Below, piece by piece: positions 1-4,537 of a stretch of DNA of 5,071 bases. The position numbers and the translations under genes are program-made. The notes under the pieces were generated by a model, which saw only the letters and a list, made by a program, of their open reading frames with translations, did not search any database and was not told the origin of the DNA. The stretch spans positions 1-5,071 of the forward strand of contig DAHXPE010000290.1 of assembly GCA_027364495.1 (NCBI GenBank), given 5' to 3'. The first letter of the stretch is position 1. Each line of letters starts with the position of its first letter. Source of the stretch: Candidatus Heimdallarchaeota archaeon (GTDB lineage: Archaea > Asgardarchaeota > Heimdallarchaeia > Hodarchaeales > LC-3).

Positions 1-1170
1 CATAATTACAAGCCAATTCCAGTAGTTATTCATAAAGCTGAGGGAATTTGGGTTTACGATCCCGAAGGAAAAAAATACCTTGACTGCTTATCAGCTTATT
101 CTGCTGTTAATCAAGGTCACAGACACCCACGTATTATTCAGGCACTTAAAGATCAAGCAGATGTCTTGACTTTAACCAGTCGTGCTTTTTACAATGATAA
201 GTTAGGTATATTTCTCAAAAAATTATGTAATTATGCTGATTTTGAGATGGCTCTCCCTATGAACACTGGTGCAGAAGCTGTCGAAACCGCTATTAAGATG
301 GCTCGTCGTTGGGGTTATGAACAAAAGAAAGTCCCTAAAGATAGGGCTGAAATTATAGTTGCAGCCGATAATTTTCATGGTCGAACAACTACCATTGTTG
401 GTTTTTCAACTGATCCTGATGCCTATGAAGGATATGGTCCTAAAACTCCTGGTTTTATAATCGTTCCTTATAATAATGCATCAGCTATTGAAAAAGCTAT
501 TACTAAAAACACCGTAGCCGTTCTTGTTGAGCCTATTCAAGGTGAAGCAGGAGTTATTATCCCTAATAAAGGATATTTAAAACAAATTCGTGAGGCTTGC
601 ACTAAAAACAATGTTTTAATGATTTTGGATGAAATTCAAACTGGATTTTGCAGAACAGGCAAAAAATTTGCCTTTCAGCATGAAAATATCAAACCAGATG
701 CAATTACCGTAGGTAAAGCTTTAGGTGGTGGGTGTATACCAGTTTCAGCTGTATTATCATCAAGAAAACTACTTGAAGTGTTTACACCAGGAACCCATGG
801 GTCTACATTTGGTGGAAATCCTCTAGCTTGTGCGGTTGGAATGGCTGCCATTGACGTTCTTATAGACGAAAACCTAGACAAACAGGCGGAAGAAATGGGT
901 AAATATTTTAAAGACAAATTACTCGGCTTACAGAAAAAAAGTTCTATAATTAAGGAAGTACGAGGAATTGGTTTATTAATAGCCATTGAAATTATTCGTG
1001 ATAAGAACTTCAAAGCTCGTCAAATTACTGAAAAACTAATGGAAAACGGAATTTTAGCAAAAGAGACTCATGAATATACCATTCGATTTGCTCCACCATT
1101 AGTTATTAAAAAAGAAGATATTGATTGGGCTTATTCAGTAATTGAAAAAGTTATTCTATCTTTTACTTAA
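1..1170 (+). CDS. rocD: Ornithine aminotransferase, 5' end cut by window edge
   Basis: PLP-dependent class III aminotransferase that exchanges L-ornithine and 2-oxoglutarate for glutamate-5-semialdehyde and glutamate, linking arginine/ornithine with proline and glutamate metabolism in the cytoplasm. The frame is open from base 1 (first codons read HNYKPIPVV), giving 389 visible residues; by comparison with a roughly 400-residue family only about 15-25 N-terminal residues are missing. The TTG at 166 is internal, not the start. Numbered from the first visible codon, Y3, Y33, R128, E182, D210 and K239 line up with human OAT Y55, Y85, R180, E235, D263 and K292. K239 (in VGKALGGG) is the PLP Schiff-base lysine, D210 lies in DEIQTG, and Y33 in AYSAVNQGH is the ornithine-specificity tyrosine. 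That tyrosine and SRAFYND favour ornithine aminotransferase over N-acetylornithine aminotransferase (ArgD). The C-terminal RFAPPLVI block is intact, and the stop is TAA at 1168-1170. Confidence 0.95.
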   Translation, partial: HNYKPIPVVIHKAEGIWVYDPEGKKYLDCLSAYSAVNQGHRHPRIIQALKDQADVLTLTSRAFYNDKLGIFLKKLCNYADFEMALPMNTGAEAVETAIKMARRWGYEQKKVPKDRAEIIVAADNFHGRTTTIVGFSTDPDAYEGYGPKTPGFIIVPYNNASAIEKAITKNTVAVLVEPIQGEAGVIIPNKGYLKQIREACTKNNVLMILDEIQTGFCRTGKKFAFQHENIKPDAITVGKALGGGCIPVSAVLSSRKLLEVFTPGTHGSTFGGNPLACAVGMAAIDVLIDENLDKQAEEMGKYFKDKLLGLQKKSSIIKEVRGIGLLIAIEIIRDKNFKARQITEKLMENGILAKETHEYTIRFAPPLVIKKEDIDWAYSVIEKVILSFT

Positions 1171-1198
1171 ATTGAAACGTATTGTAAAAAATTTACAC

Positions 1199-1217
1199 TT
1201 ATTTTTTTCCTTTTTAT
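1199..1217 (+). terminator. T-rich archaeal-type terminator after rocD
   Basis: A T-rich stretch with runs of seven and five T, broken by CC, begins about 30 bp after the rocD stop codon. Archaeal transcription commonly ends at oligo-T without a required hairpin. A second T-run lies at about 1259-1266. In such an AT-rich genome this is suggestive only. Confidence 0.45.
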
Positions 1218-1278
1218 CGAAAAATAGAATTATAATTATGAATATAATTTTTAATCTTATTTTTTTGGATATTTAATT

Positions 1279-1307
1279 GAATTAAATCGGTTAATCCGAT
1301 TAAATTT
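1279..1307. repeat. Imperfect inverted repeat upstream of ctaA
   Basis: Two 12-nt arms (1279-1290 and 1296-1307) pair around a 5-nt TTAAT spacer. The inner six pairs, AATCGG with CCGATT, are perfect and contain the only GC-rich bases nearby; outside them is one A-A mismatch, then four A-T pairs and a G-T wobble. It lies in the 221-bp gap between rocD and ctaA, 85 bp before the ctaA start. It could be an operator for a dimeric regulator or an RNA hairpin at the end of the rocD transcript. The remainder of the gap (1171-1391) shows only AT-rich sequence and no other gene. Confidence 0.5.
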
Positions 1308-1325
1308 TAACGAATTGAATAAAAA

Positions 1326-1335
1326 TTTATTTTAT
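1326..1335 (+). promoter_or_regulatory. Possible TATA box for ctaA
   Basis: TTTATTTTAT lies about 60 bp before the ctaA ATG. With the usual archaeal spacing of about 25 bp to the transcript start, this would give a leader of about 30 nt carrying the Shine-Dalgarno site at 1380-1385. AT-rich background makes a chance match easy. Confidence 0.25.
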
Positions 1336-1379
1336 TTCAAAGTAAAACAAAATCAGGTACTCGCAAAAACTTTTCATTT

Positions 1380-1385
1380 TGAGGA
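1380..1385 (+). promoter_or_regulatory. Shine-Dalgarno site of ctaA
   Basis: TGAGGA sits 6 nt before the ATG at 1392. It is a good match to the 16S rRNA 3' end and supports this start codon and a leadered mRNA. Confidence 0.65.
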
Positions 1386-1391
1386 AACGAA

Positions 1392-1889
1392 ATGGATTTT
1401 CTTAATTCTAAAGATTTTTATTATAAAATAGCCTTAATAACAGTAATTATAGTGTTTATTGAAATTGTTCTAGGAAGTTACGTAGAAGGTATTGATGCAG
1501 GAATGTCCTGTCCTCAGTGGCCTTTATGCTATGGGCAGTTAATCCCTCTCAATAGTTCTCATTTTTATTCTTATACTGCCACTCAGGTGTGGAGCGAGTA
1601 TGTTCATAGAATTGTAGCAAGTCTTGTATCAATTTTATTAGTATTTGAAGCTTATTTGACATATATACACAAAAATGAAATCACTGCTAATCAAGTCCCA
1701 ATTGGCAAGAATAGATTCAATATAATGATTATTATTCTGATATTATTAGTATTACAGGTAATCTTAGGTGCACTTACAGTTTTATCTAACACTGATCCAC
1801 TCATTGTATCGTCACATCTAGCAGTTGGTACCTTAATTTTTGGAGGGACTATTTACTTATATACGAAGATTTCTCCTCAAAAGGGGTGA
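1392..1889 (+). CDS. ctaA: Compact (four-helix) heme A synthase, CtaA/COX15 family
   Basis: Membrane enzyme that oxidises the C8 methyl group of heme O to the formyl group of heme A, the cofactor of many heme-copper oxidases. The 165-residue product has four predicted membrane helices (about 13-31, 74-92, 111-131 and 138-157). Family marks are visible: the GSYVEGIDAG loop followed by CPQWPLC with the paired cysteines C40 and C46, the EYVHR motif with E69 and H72 at the start of helix 2, and H142 (SSHLAVG) in helix 4. H72 and H142 are the expected heme ligands. Bacterial and mitochondrial forms have eight helices and about 300 residues or more; half-size archaeal forms such as that of Aeropyrum pernix have four, so the length here is not a truncation. 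No second half follows the TGA. The partner heme O synthase (ctaB) and the oxidase genes are not in the window. The start is fixed by the Shine-Dalgarno site at 1380-1385. Confidence 0.9.
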   Translation: MDFLNSKDFYYKIALITVIIVFIEIVLGSYVEGIDAGMSCPQWPLCYGQLIPLNSSHFYSYTATQVWSEYVHRIVASLVSILLVFEAYLTYIHKNEITANQVPIGKNRFNIMIIILILLVLQVILGALTVLSNTDPLIVSSHLAVGTLIFGGTIYLYTKISPQKG

Positions 1890-1909
1890 CTTTTTAGGAA
1901 TTGTCTTAG

Positions 1910-1990
1910 ACGAATAATACCATTTCTATTTCTAACGATGGAATACTAACAATTGATAATAAGGTTATTATTCCAACAACAAAAAGCGAT
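1910..1990 (+). other. Open in-frame extension upstream of the transglutaminase start
   Basis: The transglutaminase frame remains open for 27 codons before the GTG at 1991, back to a TAG at 1907-1909. The implied residues from 1934 (NDGILTIDNKVIIPTT) look like ordinary protein and use codons like the rest of the gene. No ATG, GTG or TTG occurs in frame between 1910 and 1990; only ATT and ATA are available. Further upstream in the same frame are a TTG at 1901, another TAG at 1895 and a GTG at 1886 that overlaps the ctaA stop. The true gene start may therefore use a rare start codon, or the 5' end may have been altered by mutation or a sequence error. Confidence 0.45.
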
Positions 1991-3004
1991 GTGTTTCAAA
2001 GTTATCGTTTGCATATTACTCAACAATTACGAATTATTTTTCAATCAAAGGAGGTATTTGATAAAAAATTTTTTATAACAACCTTTCCAATAATGTGGGA
2101 AAGCCAAGAACAAGTATATCTATTAGGTCAAAACGCCTTTGATCAATTTCTTCAAATTGAAATTTGTATGAAACTTCTTTTTTCTGTTAAAGAATCATTT
2201 CAGGTTTCTTGGTATTCAAAAAGTCAGGTAAAAGGATTAGTTATCAAAACTTTTATAGCAAATCTTCCAGACACACTTTTAAATCCTATTATAAAACCTA
2301 TAGGTAAGATAAAAGATAAAAACAATGAAAAAAAAGATTCATTCACTTGTATTATTCAATTAACCAATTTAAAGCCAAATGGAAACTTTACTGCAAGTAT
2401 AAACTATCAATTTCAGCCTCAATCATGGTTATTAAGTAAGCAATGGGGAAAAAAAAGTGATTTCGATCGAAAAATGATCCAAAAATATTCACAAGAACAA
2501 AAATTCTGGAGATTTCCATCAGAATTTGAAAAACTCATTAGTCCGTTGGAACAAATTGATGATGTGTTTAAAATTGCTCAGGAAATCTATACTCTAGCTC
2601 AAAAAACTATTGTTGCCGAATCTTTAACTTATAGAAAGGGAGTTTTAAATTTAATTCATGATATGAGAGGAGATTGCGATGAATTTACTGATTTGACTGT
2701 AGTTTTATTACATAGATTAGCTATCCCTGTCAAACGAGTTACAGGCATGACTTATGATTTTATATCGAAAAAAATTATTCATCATGCTTGGCCAGAAATA
2801 TTTGTTCCAAAATATAACAAATGGGTTCCCATTGATTCAGCTATGAATTACTTTGGCTTCCAAAGTTTGTCAGTTATTCCCTTAAAAATAGAGGGGAGTA
2901 CAGTTATACCAAACCAATTTGAAGTAAGTTTGGTTGATCCAACGCAAAAAATAGATGTTAAGATTCAATTACTTGAAACTGAAATTAATTATGTTCTTTC
3001 TTGA
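1991..3004 (+). CDS. Transglutaminase-like (Transglut_core) cysteine enzyme
   Basis: Member of the transglutaminase-like superfamily, whose members act as peptidases, amidases or cross-linking enzymes; the substrate cannot be told from sequence. From the GTG at 1991 the protein has 337 residues: a probable beta-rich N-terminal region (about 1-150), a helical linker (about 150-215) and the catalytic core (about 215-290). The triad is complete: C229 in RGDCDEFT, H265 in HHAWPEIF and D282 in PIDSAMNYFG, with the typical IPVKRVTG strand between Cys and His. There is no signal peptide or membrane helix in the visible protein, so a cytoplasmic site is the simplest reading. The GTG start is doubtful: it has no Shine-Dalgarno site and the open frame continues upstream (see 1910-1990). 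It follows ctaA by 101 bp, or about 20 bp if the frame begins near 1910, so the two may share a transcript. The family call is secure; start and function are not. Confidence 0.8.
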   Translation: MFQSYRLHITQQLRIIFQSKEVFDKKFFITTFPIMWESQEQVYLLGQNAFDQFLQIEICMKLLFSVKESFQVSWYSKSQVKGLVIKTFIANLPDTLLNPIIKPIGKIKDKNNEKKDSFTCIIQLTNLKPNGNFTASINYQFQPQSWLLSKQWGKKSDFDRKMIQKYSQEQKFWRFPSEFEKLISPLEQIDDVFKIAQEIYTLAQKTIVAESLTYRKGVLNLIHDMRGDCDEFTDLTVVLLHRLAIPVKRVTGMTYDFISKKIIHHAWPEIFVPKYNKWVPIDSAMNYFGFQSLSVIPLKIEGSTVIPNQFEVSLVDPTQKIDVKIQLLETEINYVLS

Positions 3005-3018
3005 GTAAAACTGTAATG

Positions 3019-3035
3019 TTCTTCTTTTTCATTTT
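3019..3035 (+). terminator. T-rich terminator after the transglutaminase gene
   Basis: A pyrimidine stretch with T-runs of five and four begins 15 bp after the TGA, consistent with archaeal oligo-T termination. Confidence 0.4.
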
Positions 3036-3036
3036 G

Positions 3037-3070
3037 TTATAACTTTGTATATCGATACCTTTATAACTTT
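3037..3070. repeat. Pair of 10-bp direct repeats before trx
   Basis: TTATAACTTT occurs at 3037-3046 and again at 3061-3070, start to start 24 bp (a little over two DNA turns). The second copy forms the left side of the palindrome at 3062-3078. Such spacing would suit two regulator sites on one DNA face, but both copies are AT-rich. Confidence 0.4.
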
Positions 3071-3078
3071 AAGTTATA
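3062..3078. promoter_or_regulatory. Perfect 17-bp palindrome, candidate operator of trx
   Basis: Arms TATAACTT (3062-3069) and AAGTTATA (3071-3078) are exact reverse complements around a single central T at 3070. The palindrome overlaps the left end of a TATA-like box (3074-3084), where archaeal repressors or activators commonly bind. No regulator gene lies in the window. Confidence 0.45.
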
Positions 3079-3084
3079 TATATT
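3074..3084 (+). promoter_or_regulatory. Candidate TATA box for trx
   Basis: TTATATATATT lies about 70 bp before the trx ATG. A transcript start about 25 bp downstream (near 3105) would give a leader of about 45 nt that contains the Shine-Dalgarno site. Confidence 0.4.
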
Positions 3085-3110
3085 AATTAGTTATTAATAA
3101 GAATAAACAA

Positions 3111-3140
3111 ATGCTAAAAAAATTCTTAAAAATAAAATGA
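3111..3140 (+). other. Possible 9-codon leader ORF before trx
   Basis: ATG at 3111 opens a short frame reading MLKKFLKIK and ending in TGA at 3138-3140, directly against the trx Shine-Dalgarno site. If transcription begins near 3105 it would be nearly leaderless. Its small size makes chance likely. Confidence 0.15.
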
Positions 3141-3144
3141 AGGA
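3139..3144 (+). promoter_or_regulatory. Shine-Dalgarno site of trx
   Basis: GAAGGA ends 6 nt before the ATG at 3151 and fixes that start. The in-frame start choice is also supported by the expected thioredoxin N-terminal length. Confidence 0.55.
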
Positions 3145-3150
3145 ATAAAA

Positions 3151-3498
3151 ATGGTTGAAAAAGTAAATACAAGTCAATTTAAAACTTTAATTCAGGAACC
3201 ATCAAGTACTATAGTTGTTGATTGCTATGCAGATTGGTGTATGCCATGTAAAATGTCTTCTCCTGCTTTTGCAAAAATGAGTGAGCGCTACACAGATAAA
3301 GCTAAGTTTATCAAAGTAAATGTAGATGAAGAACCTTCTATTGCACATGCTTTTAATGTTAGAGGCGTTCCATCTTTTTTTATATTACAAGGTAACAAAA
3401 TTAAAGAAATGATTGTTGGAGCTGATTTGAAAAAATTAGAATCATCCCTTCAAAAAATTCTATCAAAAAAAGATGATCAGTCACTTTTTGTAAATTAA
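3151..3498 (+). CDS. trxA: Thioredoxin
   Basis: Small cytoplasmic dithiol-disulfide protein of 115 residues, close to the usual length of about 105-110. The active site is WCMPCK with C30 and C33; M31 replaces the usual Gly. The buried acidic residue D24 (VVDCYADWC, matching E. coli D26) and the cis-proline P74 (RGVPSFF) that shapes the active site are both present, as is the central VNVDEEP strand. An extra cysteine, C25, stands beside D24 where Phe is usual. The C-terminal helix is followed by a short polar tail (KKDDQSLFVN). It is flanked by T-rich ends on both sides and has its own promoter-like region, so it appears to be a single-gene unit. The reductase partner is not in the window. 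Confidence 0.93.
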   Translation: MVEKVNTSQFKTLIQEPSSTIVVDCYADWCMPCKMSSPAFAKMSERYTDKAKFIKVNVDEEPSIAHAFNVRGVPSFFILQGNKIKEMIVGADLKKLESSLQKILSKKDDQSLFVN

Positions 3499-3501
3499 AT
3501 C

Positions 3502-3547
3502 TTTTTTTAAAACAATTCTTTTGATATTGGAAGTATTTTCTTTTTTT
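3502..3547 (+). terminator. Two T-tracts after trx
   Basis: A run of seven T at 3502-3508, 4 bp past the TAA, and another of seven at 3541-3547 fit archaeal oligo-T termination in the 96-bp gap before the reductase gene. Confidence 0.5.
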
Positions 3548-3564
3548 ATACTCTACTCCAATAA

Positions 3565-3577
3565 TTTTAAAAATTTT
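3565..3577 (+). promoter_or_regulatory. Candidate TATA box for the NYC1-like reductase gene
   Basis: TTTTAAAAATTTT is centred about 25 bp before the ATG at 3595. With standard archaeal spacing, transcription would start at or next to the start codon, and no Shine-Dalgarno site is present, so the mRNA is probably leaderless. Confidence 0.4.
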
Positions 3578-3594
3578 AGTTTAATATGTAATTC

Positions 3595-4410
3595 ATGAAT
3601 ATTCTAATTACTGGCTCTACTTCAGGACTTGGACTAGCCTTAGCACTTAAATTTTTGGAATTAGACAATACTGTTGTCATCAGTTCTCGTAATCCAGATA
3701 AAGTAAAAGATATAGTTCAAAAACTAAACCAGAGATTTAATGATAAAGTTTTTGGAATTCCCTGTGATGTGACAAAACCATTAGAAGTAAAAAGCTTAGC
3801 TAATGAAGCTGTTCATTTATTGCATAAAATAGACTTTTGGATTAATAATGCTGGTACAAGTTATAAGCATGGTCTTGCTTTAATTGATAATTCAGATGAA
3901 ATGCTTGAACAAATTGTAGATACTAACCTTTTAGGCACTCTGCTAGGATGCCGTGAGGCTTTAAAAATTATGATTCCACAAGGTTCTGGTCACATTATTA
4001 ATATCGCTGGTAAGGGAACTGAAGGTGGTTCGTCAAAGAACCTTGTAGCTTATGCATCTACGAAAAGAGCCCTTGATGTACTCCATAAATCATTGATTAA
4101 AGAGATAAAGAATGAAAAAATTGGTGTACATCTTATAAGCCCTGGTATGGTAATGACTAAGCTATTATTTCAAGATAATACACCTTTACGAACAAAAAAG
4201 GTGTTCAATATATTGGCTGAGCATCCCTGTATTGTAGCAGATAAACTGGTTCCGAAAATACTTTCATTCAAAGGCACTGGAAAAAGAATTTCCCTTTTGG
4301 ATAATAAAAAAGCTGTCATTAGATTTTTAACCTCTTTCAGATTTAAAAATAAATTTTTTGATAAAAAAGGTAACCTGATAACAACAATTGACCCTTTAGA
4401 ATGTATTTAA
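3595..4410 (+). CDS. Short-chain dehydrogenase, chlorophyll b reductase (NYC1/NOL)-like
   Basis: NAD(P)H-dependent oxidoreductase of 271 residues. The Rossmann fold begins with TGSTSGLG (T6-G13); R32 in SSR after strand 2 suggests NADP(H), D58 contacts the adenine and NNAG is at 84-87. N111, Y153 and K157 (YASTK) of the catalytic tetrad are present, but the usual catalytic Ser position is G139 (NIAGKG). The region from GHI to the C terminus recalls plant chlorophyll b reductase NYC1/NOL: the same Gly for Ser with GGSS following, SPGMV then a LL pair, FNI followed by a Glu, VA-x-x-LVP, a GTGK/GSGK turn, FLTS/VTS and a FD-x-x-G end. In plants this enzyme reduces the C7 formyl group of chlorophyll b to hydroxymethyl. 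No photosynthesis gene is seen here, so the substrate is unknown; a formyl-tetrapyrrole, isoprenoid-linked or other aldehyde is possible. The frame has a stop at 3589, so 3595 is the only credible start. Superfamily is certain; NYC1-like grouping rests on remembered motifs. Confidence 0.85.
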   Translation: MNILITGSTSGLGLALALKFLELDNTVVISSRNPDKVKDIVQKLNQRFNDKVFGIPCDVTKPLEVKSLANEAVHLLHKIDFWINNAGTSYKHGLALIDNSDEMLEQIVDTNLLGTLLGCREALKIMIPQGSGHIINIAGKGTEGGSSKNLVAYASTKRALDVLHKSLIKEIKNEKIGVHLISPGMVMTKLLFQDNTPLRTKKVFNILAEHPCIVADKLVPKILSFKGTGKRISLLDNKKAVIRFLTSFRFKNKFFDKKGNLITTIDPLECI

Positions 4411-4451
4411 AATTGATATATTATGGGTAGTAGACGGTTTAGCTGCTATTA

Positions 4452-4482
4452 AAATTTTTCTCAATTAAAAAATGAAAAATTT
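4452..4482. terminator. Hairpin in the convergent gap
   Basis: Arms AAATTTTTC (4452-4460) and GAAAAATTT (4474-4482) are exact complements around a 13-nt loop, and give T-runs on either strand. It lies between the reductase gene and the oppositely directed endA, so it could serve both transcripts. The stem is almost all A-T and therefore weak. The rest of 4411-4537 shows no gene. Confidence 0.4.
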
Positions 4483-4537
4483 AATATATATTTCTGTATC
4501 AATCAATGAATTTGTTCCTCTGAATACTATCTTTTTC

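Noticed and set aside
166..168. TTG as the start of rocD
   Set aside because: The 55 codons before it in the same frame encode conserved ornithine aminotransferase sequence, including the specificity tyrosine.
675..1013. 112-codon open frame on the minus strand
   Set aside because: It lies wholly inside rocD on the opposite strand, has no recognisable motif, and rocD is strongly supported by catalytic residues.
1228..1237. 10-bp palindrome AATTATAATT
   Set aside because: It consists only of A and T in an AT-rich gap, where such palindromes arise readily by chance.
1886..1909. Pyrrolysine-coded TAG read-through joining ctaA and the transglutaminase gene
   Set aside because: Two TAG codons close together in a stretch with no homology support are more simply non-coding; all confirmed stops in the window being TAA or TGA is too small a sample to argue for recoding.
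2047..2055. Perfect Shine-Dalgarno-like AAAGGAGGT inside the transglutaminase gene
   Set aside because: It is explained by Lys-Glu-Val codons. No in-frame start codon follows at suitable spacing; the nearby TTG at 2058 is in another frame and reaches a stop after six codons.
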